From assembly GCA_021151625.1 (NCBI GenBank), contig JAGKWY010000002.1, positions 1 through 64,000 on the forward strand: a stretch of 64,000 nt of DNA, read 5' to 3'. The position numbers were made by a program, and so were the translations under genes. Under the pieces are notes generated by a model. That model was not told the DNA's origin, did not search any database, and saw nothing but the letters and a program-made list of their open reading frames with translations. Positions 55,808-63,002 of this stretch are shown here, in pieces. Within the stretch, counting starts at the first letter, position 1; every line of letters begins with the position of its first letter. Source of the DNA: Gammaproteobacteria bacterium (GTDB lineage Bacteria; Pseudomonadota; Gammaproteobacteria; Pseudomonadales; Cellvibrionaceae).

Positions 55808-57078
55808 GGGGTAACCTCAATATTCTTCTCAGTCAGGGCAACGCCTGTAAGCCGTTCCAATTCGATACGCGTCTGTTGCACGCGCTCTGCCGCATTCACC
55901 ACCGCCAATTGGGCATCAAGTAATTCACCTTGGGCGAGGGTTAGTTCCAGGTAGCTGTAACGCCCCTGCTCAAAACCATCACCGGTTGCTTTGAGGGCAC
56001 GGCGTAGTGCCGGAATCACTTCATTGCGCAAGGTGCCGAGTTCGCTAATCGCCTGTTGTTGCTCATCCGCAAGGCCAATTAATTCAGCCTCCAGGCGGAT
56101 GCGCGCACTGTCATGAGCTTGTTGCGCGCCTGCCTGTTGAGCAGTTGCAGTAGCGATTGAGCCAGAGGCTCGGCGACCTGATCCGAGTGGCACACTTACG
56201 CCAACTACAGCAGCTGAATCACCACTGTCCTGAAGTCGGCGTACACCTGCGCTCCACTCAATATCGCCACGGCGATTTGAACGAGCTTCGCGCAGTTCAG
56301 CACTACGCACATCGATTTCGCTGGTGAGCAAAAGCAGATCCGGATTGTTGGCTAACCGGGATTGAAGGTTGGAAAGTGGCACGGACGGCGGGAGTGCATA
56401 CAGGTCACCTTGTACGGTTTGGAAGTCAGGTGTTGGATCTGCCCATTGGGCTGATAAAAGCAGTCGTTCACGACGTACGGCTTGCTCCGCCTGTTTTAGA
56501 GCAACGTTTGCACGGGCAAGGCCAGCTTGTGCGCGCAACACTTCCGCTTCAGGTAGTCGACCAGCTTGAACCTGACGGCGTAAAGAGGAGAGCGTGTCCT
56601 GGGCTATACGATTGGCTTCGGTATGAAGCGCCAACTGTTCTTGCGCTGCCACCAGCGCCAGGAATTGGCGAGTTACACCAGATAGCACATCCAGCGTTAA
56701 GACACGTTGCTCGGTTTGCAATTGCTGTTGGCGCGCGGTAACTACGCCTAAACGTGCATCGCGTTTTCCGCCGAGTTCAATCACCGAGGATACGGCGATG
56801 GTAAGTTCGGCCGCATCGGTTCCGCGTAATTCGCCAGAACCCGCTACGTTTTCAAGCTCGGCGCCGACGCGAAACTCGGGTCGCAACCCTGCCGTTTGCT
56901 GCTCGCCAGCTAATGCATCAGCCTTAAATTGATACGCCGATAGTTGAGGATTGTGTTCAATCGTCGCGCGGATGGCTTCATCAAGCGTAAGCGACGCCGT
57001 TGGTGCTGCCAGCCCAGCTGGGACATGGCACAACACCGCAATCGCGGAACCTGCGATTGCTTTCTGAAAAAAATGCAT
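55804..57078 (-). CDS. czcC: Outer-membrane efflux protein, CzcC (TolC) type
   Basis: The product of about 424 residues has a signal peptide (to AGLAAP) and two TolC-like repeats with long alpha-helical hairpins rich in Ala, Gln and Leu (about residues 130-200 and 305-410). It forms the outer-membrane channel of the pump. ATG 57078 gives a normal signal peptide; the open frame to 57102 adds eight residues before it. Confidence 0.9.
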   Translation of the reverse strand: MHFFQKAIAGSAIAVLCHVPAGLAAPTASLTLDEAIRATIEHNPQLSAYQFKADALAGEQQTAGLRPEFRVGAELENVAGSGELRGTDAAELTIAVSSVIELGGKRDARLGVVTARQQQLQTEQRVLTLDVLSGVTRQFLALVAAQEQLALHTEANRIAQDTLSSLRRQVQAGRLPEAEVLRAQAGLARANVALKQAEQAVRRERLLLSAQWADPTPDFQTVQGDLYALPPSVPLSNLQSRLANNPDLLLLTSEIDVRSAELREARSNRRGDIEWSAGVRRLQDSGDSAAVVGVSVPLGSGRRASGSIATATAQQAGAQQAHDSARIRLEAELIGLADEQQQAISELGTLRNEVIPALRRALKATGDGFEQGRYSYLELTLAQGELLDAQLAVVNAAERVQQTRIELERLTGVALTEKNIEVTP

Positions 57079-57160
57079 GGTTTTACTCCAGCCAAAAATC
57101 ATGATCCGGTGAAGTGCTTTCGGATCGTTTAACCCCGTTATTCAGGGCGATTAAATGGAA

Positions 57161-57568
57161 TCAGGCTGGGATAGCAGGAGGGGCCCGCAATGGTGGTCGC
57201 ACACCGGCACTGTGCCGTGTGCGTGGTGATGTAATAGATTGAATAGTGAAGGTTGTTCCGCGAGTTTGCAGAGCAATAACCAACACCAGGAAAACAGGGA
57301 GAAAAAGATCGAGTTTGAACGTTTTGATGAGCGCTGATTGCGACTGCTCAATATCAACATCTTGATGGGCTTCACTATGACTATGAACCGTGTGGCCACC
57401 CAACATATCAACATGGAGAGAAACTGGCGGCTCTTTGCCATCGAAACAAAAATGCCCGTGCACACCGCTCCAGCTCACTAAGAGCCACAAAAGCAATGAG
57501 ATCATGGCATAAGATCGATAGCGCAATACGGGTTTCACCACGTCAGCATCCGGTAGTGTGAAGGGCAT
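57161..57568 (-). CDS. CzcI-like small membrane/periplasmic protein
   Basis: The 135-residue protein has a hydrophobic helix near residue 22-38, a His-rich periplasmic part (HVDMLGGHTVHSHSEAHQDVDIE near 53-75) and a second helix near 88-105, with a Pro-rich end (RPPLRAPP). This layout is typical of the short ORFs (CzcI-like) that stand before czcC and modulate metal resistance. It is the first gene downstream of the MerR-type promoter. A GGAG site lies very close to the ATG. Confidence 0.65.
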   Translation of the reverse strand: MPFTLPDADVVKPVLRYRSYAMISLLLWLLVSWSGVHGHFCFDGKEPPVSLHVDMLGGHTVHSHSEAHQDVDIEQSQSALIKTFKLDLFLPVFLVLVIALQTRGTTFTIQSITSPRTRHSAGVRPPLRAPPAIPA

Positions 57569-57697
57569 ATCTCCACATGTGTTTCAAAAGAGCTTAACAG
57601 CAAATCATTAATACCGCTTAATCCGGCTAACTAATCCGTAAAAACTGTCACTGATTGTCACAGTGCTGGTTAAAGGATAGCCAAAGCCAGTGTGGCC

Positions 57698-57728
57698 ACT
57701 ATAAACTCTATAGCTACTAGAGGGTCAA
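57698..57728 (-). promoter_or_regulatory. MerR-type promoter/operator of the czc operon (19-bp spacer)
   Basis: On the minus strand TTGACC (57728-57723) and TATAGT (57703-57698) are 19 bp apart, the long spacer typical of MerR-activated promoters. The spacer contains the dyad ACTCTATAGCTACTAGAG (57705-57722), close to known CadR/PbrR sites. It points to czcI-CBA, while the regulator gene starts 20 bp away on the other strand. Confidence 0.85.
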
Positions 57729-57744
57729 GTGGGAGAGTCGTTCG

Positions 57745-58137
57745 ATGAAAATTGGAGCTTTGGCAAAACAAATCGGCTTATCGGTTCAAACGATCCGGTT
57801 CTATGAACAGGAAGGACTGGTATCAGTTCCGCAACGCACTGAAGGTAATTACCGTCTTTACGATGCCGAGTCGTTACGGCAATTGGGGTTTATCAAACAA
57901 TGCAGGAATCTCGGTCTTACTCTCGATGAAATCCGCGAATTGATAAAACATCGGGCAACACCGGAAGAGGCTTGCGGGGAGATCAATCATATCGTTGATG
58001 CGCATTTGCAGGAAGTTGATGCACGTATCGCTGAATTAACGGCATTGCGCGACCAGTTAATCAGTCTGCGTACTCGGTGCAATAGCTCTCGGGCGGTTAA
58101 GGATTGCGGCATCCTGAAAGCCTTAACCACCCCATAA
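57745..58137 (+). CDS. cadR: CadR/PbrR-like MerR-family regulator
   Basis: The 130-residue protein has the MerR helix-turn-helix (IGALAKQIGLSVQTIRFYE) and a dimer helix. The metal-site Cys are at 77, 112 and 121 (EEACGE, TRCNSS, KDCGIL), which matches cadmium/lead sensors of the CadR/PbrR group; the His-rich tail of typical Pseudomonas CadR is missing. It should twist the 19-bp promoter and switch on czcICBA when Cd, Pb or Zn rises. It is divergent from that operon. Confidence 0.88.
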   Translation: MKIGALAKQIGLSVQTIRFYEQEGLVSVPQRTEGNYRLYDAESLRQLGFIKQCRNLGLTLDEIRELIKHRATPEEACGEINHIVDAHLQEVDARIAELTALRDQLISLRTRCNSSRAVKDCGILKALTTP

Positions 58138-58270
58138 CTTTTTCATCACACCTCTATCTTTACCTGCTTACAGACATAGACATCTATTCGTCGTGATGCA
58201 GTTTTTGCGCGCGCAAAATTACTTTTTAGGGTTCGACAGGCTTAATGAGGTTACACCGGGATTGGTCGTG

Positions 58271-58310
58271 AGGAAATGATTTCCTGAGGGGTTTCAGAAT
58301 GGGAAACCCC
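58271..58310. repeat. Two adjacent dyads
   Basis: The 15-base palindrome AGGAAATGATTTCCT (58271-58285) is followed by GGGGTTTC / GAAACCCC (58288-58295 and 58303-58310). They lie 72 bp before a small ORF. There is no T run. They may be a regulatory site or RNA structure. Confidence 0.5.
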
Positions 58311-58382
58311 GCTCTGGAAGGCGTTTTTATCTGTATATCCTGTGCCTAACTGTGTAACGTTGTTATTGAGGTTGTCGTCACT

Positions 58383-58718
58383 ATGAGCCACCAACTGCCG
58401 AACCAAATCAAGCTTGAGATATTGAAGGCAAACCAAGCCCACGAGGTCGCAATGTATTGGGAAAAGACCAAAAGGCGCTGGGTACATCTTAGTGCGACGG
58501 TAGCATTAATAGGTTTTTTGTTGGCAGCGGCAGTCAGTGTATGCCTTGGCAGGCCTGTCGAATTGAGACCGCAAACCATCCCAATGCTGAAGCCTTTATT
58601 AACTAACGTACATTGTTCAAGCAGTCCTGCCTACCCACCAACGTGGTGGTCAAGCTATAACAATATGAAAATGCCCGGTGTTTTAAGCCGGGCATTCATG
58701 ATTACTCAATCAATCTGA
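58383..58718 (+). CDS. Possible small membrane protein
   Basis: The 111-residue frame has an N-terminal charged part (residues 1-35), one hydrophobic helix (about 38-58) and a low-complexity C-terminal half that runs through the hairpin of the opposite operon, so the real protein may be doubtful. A GAGG lies about 12 bp upstream. No family is recognised. Confidence 0.35.
   Translation: MSHQLPNQIKLEILKANQAHEVAMYWEKTKRRWVHLSATVALIGFLLAAAVSVCLGRPVELRPQTIPMLKPLLTNVHCSSSPAYPPTWWSSYNNMKMPGVLSRAFMITQSI
58670..58696 (-). terminator. Terminator of the Cys-Cys peptide operon
   Basis: The stem AATGCCCGG / CCGGGCATT with a 9-nt loop is followed on the minus strand by TTTCATATTG. It lies 26 bp after the stop of the small peptide gene. 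Confidence 0.6.
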
Positions 58719-58722
58719 ATAA

Positions 58723-58854
58723 TCAGGGGCAGCAAGGCATATCGCCAGTACAACAGGCAGCACCAATAACACAGCAGGTTGTAGCGGCAAATACTACCGT
58801 GGGTGTTGCCATAGCGGTGAAACCAGCGATGATTTTCATTAATTTAGCTTTCAT
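58723..58854 (-). CDS. Tiny secreted peptide with three Cys-Cys pairs (43 aa)
   Basis: The 43-codon gene starts at ATG 58854 behind an AGAGG ribosome site (7 bp spacing) and ends with TGA at 58723. Residues 1-23 form a signal peptide (MKAKLMKIIAGFTAM…VFA). The mature peptide of about 20 residues has six Cys in three pairs: ATTCCVIGAACCTGDMPCCP. Vicinal Cys suit binding of arsenite, cadmium, lead or copper. It follows another secreted Cys-rich gene by 46 bp and has its own terminator. The function is not known; a periplasmic metal or metalloid buffer is a hypothesis. It is shorter than most gene callers accept. Confidence 0.75.
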   Translation of the reverse strand: MKAKLMKIIAGFTAMATPTVVFAATTCCVIGAACCTGDMPCCP

Positions 58855-58900
58855 AAATACCTCTTGAAAATACAGGGATGAATTTTTATCAGGCGTACTT

Positions 58901-59185
58901 TCAATGGATGGGCGGTCGCCAAATAACGTGAATATTTAGCGAGTAAAAAGAGGTAGAGAGAGATTTGTGATAGTCATTCGGCAAAGTGTCATAACCGGAA
59001 AATGATTGGATACCGGTAATGCCAGGAAAAACACAAGGCGAGCAGTTTTTTGCAGACACCATCATCACACAGCAAGGTGCTTGACCATCACAACACGCAT
59101 GCTCATCTTCTGCCCACACGGAACTGGCCACCTGAAAAAGTATGGCGAAAACAAGTAGAACTATTTTCCAGTGCCGAGTGTTCAT
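58901..59185 (-). CDS. Secreted Cys-rich protein with CC motifs (94 aa)
   Basis: The 94-residue protein has a signal peptide (cleavage near VWAED). The mature N-terminus has HACCDGQAPCCVMMVSAKNC followed by SPC, so two Cys-Cys pairs plus two more Cys. The rest is Ser/Tyr-rich. It is the first gene of a small operon with the 43-aa Cys-Cys peptide, and is divergent from arsC across 168 bp. It is probably exported and binds soft metals or arsenite; no family is recognised. Confidence 0.65.
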   Translation of the reverse strand: MNTRHWKIVLLVFAILFQVASSVWAEDEHACCDGQAPCCVMMVSAKNCSPCVFPGITGIQSFSGYDTLPNDYHKSLSTSFYSLNIHVIWRPPIH

Positions 59186-59294
59186 ATTTGATGATGAAAA
59201 ATCCTATGGAAATCACATAGAAGGATCTTAAAGGCCAATCGACTCCCCGGCAAGGAAATGATCCTGATAAGGGGGGAGGGGCATCACAAAAAAC

Positions 59295-59339
59295 TTGCCT
59301 ATATATATGAATATCCGTATATTTAAATTTCCATATATA
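59295..59339 (+). promoter_or_regulatory. ars operon promoter with AT-rich ArsR-type operator
   Basis: TTGCCT at 59295 and TATATT at 59318 are separated by 17 bp. The spacer and downstream part contain an imperfect dyad around ATGAATATCCGTATATT and a second CATATATA, typical of ArsR-controlled promoters. The arsC ATG is 31 bp after the -10. Confidence 0.7.
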
Positions 59340-59353
59340 CAGGATTCCGCATC

Positions 59354-59767
59354 ATGAACTCTAAACTCCGGGTGTTATTCCTTTGTACAGGTAACTCTGC
59401 GCGGTCGCAGATGGCTGAAGCTCTTCTGCGTCATGCGGATAGCGAGCATTTTGAGTCGTACAGCGCGGGCACCGATCCAATGCCCATCAATCCCATCGCA
59501 CTCAATGCGTTAGAGCATGCTGGCGTGTCGGTTGACGGTTTATATAGCAAGTCCCTGTCAGACCTGGAGGGTAGTGAATTTGATGTGGTGATAACGCTGT
59601 GTGACAAGGCCGCGCAAGAGTGTAAACGCCTTCCACAAAATAGCGAGGTACTGGCCTGGAGCTTCGAAGACCCCGCTACCAGCAAAGATTCTCGTGCTTT
59701 TGAGCACACCCTTCAGGCTATCCATGACCGTATTAAGTTATTTGTTCTGGTCAAAACCAAAAGGTAA
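59354..59767 (+). CDS. arsC: Arsenate reductase, LMW-phosphatase fold
   Basis: The 137-residue protein has the phosphatase-like loop CTGNSARSQMAEALLRH at residue 11 and a second Cys pair in VVITLCDKAAQEC near 78-89, which fits the thioredoxin-coupled ArsC relay (Cys11, then the two later Cys). It reduces arsenate to arsenite in the cytoplasm. It is the first gene of the ars operon and arsR begins 4 bp after its stop. Confidence 0.88.
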   Translation: MNSKLRVLFLCTGNSARSQMAEALLRHADSEHFESYSAGTDPMPINPIALNALEHAGVSVDGLYSKSLSDLEGSEFDVVITLCDKAAQECKRLPQNSEVLAWSFEDPATSKDSRAFEHTLQAIHDRIKLFVLVKTKR

Positions 59768-59771
59768 TTTC

Positions 59772-60113
59772 ATGTCCCTGACCCCCGATCAGTTTTGTAA
59801 AAGTTTGGCTGATGAAACCCGTGCGCGGATAGCGCTGTTAGTTGCTGGCGAGCAGGAGCTTTGCGTGTGCGAGCTGACCTGCGCCCTGGATGAGATCCAA
59901 CCTAAGATCTCCCGCCATCTGGCGCAACTGCGCTCCTCTGGAGTGTTGGCTGATCGCCGCCAGGGCCAATGGATTTACTACCGGCTGCACCCGGACCTGC
60001 CTGAATGGGCTGTCGAGATTTTGAAATTGATGCGTAAGTCCCACAAAGAGTGGCTTGCCGATAATGTCAGTCGTCTGTGTGCGATGGATGATCGCCCGCA
60101 ACGTTGCTGCTAA
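59772..60113 (+). CDS. arsR: Arsenite-responsive repressor ArsR
   Basis: The 113-residue winged-helix repressor has the classic metal motif ELCVCEL (Cys31 and Cys33 by this count) at the start of the DNA-binding unit and PKISRHLAQLRSSGVL as recognition helix, and a CC pair at the C-terminus. It probably controls the promoter at 59295 and releases it with As(III). It is the second rather than first gene of the operon. ATG 59772 is chosen over upstream starts inside arsC. Confidence 0.9.
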   Translation: MSLTPDQFCKSLADETRARIALLVAGEQELCVCELTCALDEIQPKISRHLAQLRSSGVLADRRQGQWIYYRLHPDLPEWAVEILKLMRKSHKEWLADNVSRLCAMDDRPQRCC

Positions 60114-60128
60114 CAGAGACCGCTCCTG

Positions 60129-60617
60129 ATGAAAATCCTGTTTTTATGTACGCATAACAGCTGTCGCAGCATTCTCAGTGAAGCGCTGTTTAACCATGTG
60201 GCTCCCGAGGGATTTACGGGCTACAGCGCGGGCAGTTTCCCCAGTGGCCAAGTCAATCCACTAAGTCTACAAGCCCTTGCACGAGCCGGTGTTTCAGCTG
60301 TTGGGTTACACAGCAAATCATCCGATGTGTTTGAGCAATTGGCCCCGGACATCGTTATTACTGTGTGCGACAAAGCTGCTGGTGAGGCCTGTCCGTTGTA
60401 TTTAGGAAGCGCAATTCGTACACACTGGGGGCTGAGTGATCCTTCGGAATTAGCGCGTGATAACACTTTGAGTGAAGAATATATAAACGCTGCATTTGAT
60501 GCGTGTGTTGCAAAAGTTCAACAACGTATTTCGGCATTGCTGGCATTACCACTTAATGCACTTTTCCTCGATAAAGTGCAGCTGCAAGTTGCTCTGGATG
60601 GAATTGGAGAATTATGA
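60129..60617 (+). CDS. arsC: Second arsenate reductase-like LMW-phosphatase-fold protein
   Basis: The 162-residue protein has the loop CTHNSCRSILSEALFNH at residue 7 and VVITV-like strand with CDKAAGEAC near 80. The THNSCRS loop is characteristic of a second ArsC lineage, common in pseudomonads together with arsH. It shares the fold of the first arsC but is only distantly alike. It lies 15 bp after arsR. Two reductases of different types may use different reductants. Confidence 0.85.
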   Translation: MKILFLCTHNSCRSILSEALFNHVAPEGFTGYSAGSFPSGQVNPLSLQALARAGVSAVGLHSKSSDVFEQLAPDIVITVCDKAAGEACPLYLGSAIRTHWGLSDPSELARDNTLSEEYINAAFDACVAKVQQRISALLALPLNALFLDKVQLQVALDGIGEL

Positions 60618-60656
60618 CGGTGATGCAAAAGAACTTTCCTATGAATTCGGTAATTG

Positions 60657-61376
60657 ATGATGACTAATGACTCCATGCCCAACCTCAACAGCGATTTGTT
60701 GGCCGCGCAGAGCAATCCACTTTCGCCGCTCACGCAGACCGCTAATCACAAGCCGCGCATTTTGTTGCTTTACGGCTCCAATCGGCCTCGTTCATTTAGC
60801 CGGTTACTCGTATTAGAAGCCGAACGCATATTGCAGTATCTCGGTGCTGAAACGCGGATATTTCACCCGGAAGGTTTACCCCTTCCTGATGACGCTCCTG
60901 ATACTCATCCAAAAGTGCAGGAACTTCGCGAGCTTGCGCAATGGTCTGAGGGCCAAGTGTGGTGTTCCCCCGAACGTCATGGCGCTATGACGGGAGTATT
61001 CAAATCACAAATTGATTGGATTCCCTTATCAGCCGGTGCATCGCGTTTAACGCAGGGCAAGACGTTGGCATTGATGCAAGTGAGTGGTGGTTCGCAATCA
61101 TTCAATGCGGTGAATCAGATGCGCATTCTCGGGCGGTGGATGCGTATGTTCACCATCCCTAATCAATCATCGGTCGCCAAGGCATTTCAGGAGTTTGATG
61201 ATTATGATCGGATGAAGCCTTCGTCATACTACAACCGGGTTGTTGATGTGATGGAAGAGTTGGTGAAATTTACATTACTACTACGTGATCAAAAAGATTT
61301 TTTGGTTGATCGTTATTCGGAGCGCGTAGAAACAGCTGAGCAATTGATGCAACGTGTCAATTTATCGTCCATTTAA
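60657..61376 (+). CDS. arsH: Organoarsenical oxidase / NADPH-FMN reductase ArsH
   Basis: The product of about 239 residues is an NADPH-dependent FMN reductase of the flavodoxin fold that oxidises trivalent organoarsenicals. RILLLYGSNRPRSFSRLL near residue 33, RHGAMTGVFKSQIDWIPLS near 116 and QVSGGSQSFNAVNQMRILGRW (family block near 145) match ArsH closely. ATG 60657 or 60660 are both possible. Confidence 0.92.
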   Translation: MMTNDSMPNLNSDLLAAQSNPLSPLTQTANHKPRILLLYGSNRPRSFSRLLVLEAERILQYLGAETRIFHPEGLPLPDDAPDTHPKVQELRELAQWSEGQVWCSPERHGAMTGVFKSQIDWIPLSAGASRLTQGKTLALMQVSGGSQSFNAVNQMRILGRWMRMFTIPNQSSVAKAFQEFDDYDRMKPSSYYNRVVDVMEELVKFTLLLRDQKDFLVDRYSERVETAEQLMQRVNLSSI

Positions 61377-61406
61377 TTAATTGATTTTTGTATCAGGATA
61401 ATATCC

Positions 61407-62435
61407 ATGGGCTTGTTTGAGCGGTATTTATCATTGTGGGTAGCAATTGCAATTGTAATAGGTGCTGTTCTTGGCAATGTTTTCCCAGCTTTTTTTTCAT
61501 TTGTCGCAGGGCTTGAATATGCTCACGTGAATATCGTTATTGCATTACTTATTTGGATAATGATTTACCCAATGATGGTGCAAGTGGACTTCAGTTCACT
61601 TAAGCATATTGGGACCCGCCCACAAGGAATTATCCTGACATTGATTGTGAATTGGTTAATCAAGCCATTTACTATGGCTGCATTGGGATGGTTGTTTTTT
61701 AAAGTTCTCTTTGTCGACTGGGTGGATCCACAAACTGCTCAAGAATATATCGCAGGAATGATATTGCTCGGTGTTGCTCCTTGCACCGCGATGGTGTTTG
61801 TTTGGAGTCAATTAACAAAAGGGGATGCAAATTACACGCTGATTCAAGTGTCGTTGAACGATGTGATTATGATTTTCGCATTCGCACCACTGGCGGCATT
61901 CCTGTTGGGTGTTACTGACATTATTGTACCTTGGGAAACCCTACTAGTTTCAGTTGGGCTATATGTTCTACTGCCGCTAATTGCAGGTGTGTTGACTCGT
62001 TATTATTTAGAAAAGAAATCTTTTGGTGATCAAGTTTCATTACAACGCTTTTCTGCCTCGTTTAAGCCTTGGTCAATTCTCGGTTTATTGGGAACGGTCG
62101 TTTTGTTATTCGGGTTTCAAGCCAAAACTATTTTTGACCAACCCATCGCCATCGTTCTCATTGCAATTCCTTTGGTGATCCAATCCTATGGTGTGTTTGC
62201 CATAACGTTTATTGCCGCTCGGGCAATTCGGCTTCCGTATAGTGTCGCTGCTCCCGCCTGTTTGATTGGTGGATCAAACTTTTTCGAGCTGGCAGTTGCC
62301 GTTGCTATTTCGTTATTTGGGCTTCACTCAGGCGCCGCGCTAGCCACTGTTGTGGGTGTTCTAGTGGAAGTCCCTGTGATGCTTTCTCTCGTTGCTTTTT
62401 GCAATCGAAGCCAACACTTATTTAATCGAACGTAA
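61407..62435 (+). CDS. arsB: Arsenite efflux permease, ACR3 family
   Basis: The 342-residue membrane protein has about ten helices. The ACR3 motifs are visible: MMVQVDFSSLKHIG near residue 55, ILLGVAPCTAMVFVWSQL near 120 with the conserved Cys, and the late GGSNFFELAVAVAISLFG near 290. It exports arsenite from the cytoplasm. The ribosome site AGGATAATATCC lies before the ATG. Confidence 0.93.
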   Translation: MGLFERYLSLWVAIAIVIGAVLGNVFPAFFSFVAGLEYAHVNIVIALLIWIMIYPMMVQVDFSSLKHIGTRPQGIILTLIVNWLIKPFTMAALGWLFFKVLFVDWVDPQTAQEYIAGMILLGVAPCTAMVFVWSQLTKGDANYTLIQVSLNDVIMIFAFAPLAAFLLGVTDIIVPWETLLVSVGLYVLLPLIAGVLTRYYLEKKSFGDQVSLQRFSASFKPWSILGLLGTVVLLFGFQAKTIFDQPIAIVLIAIPLVIQSYGVFAITFIAARAIRLPYSVAAPACLIGGSNFFELAVAVAISLFGLHSGAALATVVGVLVEVPVMLSLVAFCNRSQHLFNRT

Positions 62436-62458
62436 AAACATATTTCTAAGGAAATTCC

Positions 62459-62980
62459 ATGCCGTTAGTACATCCCTTCACTTCGCTTAACCTCGAAGGT
62501 GCGGGCCAAATTCTTTTCACTCCGTGCCCCGGCACCAAAGAGGTTGGTCTGCAATTGTCTCTTGAGCAACTGGCCGAGGCCGGAGCTGCTGCTGTGCTTA
62601 CTCTTATGCCAAAAGAGGAAATACAGCGTAATGCTGTTACTGATTTGCCAGAGCTATGCGCGCAGTTAGGTTTGCAATGGTTTTATTTGCCCATCGAGGA
62701 TGACCATGCGCCCGAACAACTATTTCAGGACGCTTGGCTGTTATCGAAAGAAAAAATCCATGCGCTGGTAGCGCAAGGAAAAACAATTGCCATCCACTGT
62801 AAGGGCGGCTCTGGTCGTACAGGGCTAGTTGCGGCGCAAATTTTATTGGAGCAAGGGTTGCCACTGGATGAAGTGATTGATCGCGTACGTGCAATTCGCC
62901 CTAGCGCATTGCAGATTCCCGCGCATCAGGAATACATCAATAATCTTGCCAACCAAATAGCATCCGAACCCGTAAATTGA
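62459..62980 (+). CDS. Dual-specificity/tyrosine phosphatase-like protein of the ars operon
   Basis: The 173-residue protein has the Cys phosphatase loop HCKGGSGRTGLVAA near residue 112 and matches the CDKN3-like group of proteins found in ars operons next to GAPDH and arsJ. It may act on a phosphate ester in the arseno-phosphoglycerate pathway, but no direct evidence is seen. It lies 23 bp after the permease gene. Confidence 0.75.
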   Translation: MPLVHPFTSLNLEGAGQILFTPCPGTKEVGLQLSLEQLAEAGAAAVLTLMPKEEIQRNAVTDLPELCAQLGLQWFYLPIEDDHAPEQLFQDAWLLSKEKIHALVAQGKTIAIHCKGGSGRTGLVAAQILLEQGLPLDEVIDRVRAIRPSALQIPAHQEYINNLANQIASEPVN

Positions 62981-63002
62981 AAATTCGTTGAAGGATTAAT
63001 CC

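Noticed and set aside
57151..57465. Alternative 104-codon minus frame upstream of czcC
   Set aside because: The frame 57161-57568 has the CzcI-like layout with a His-rich part and a ribosome site; the two overlap in different frames.
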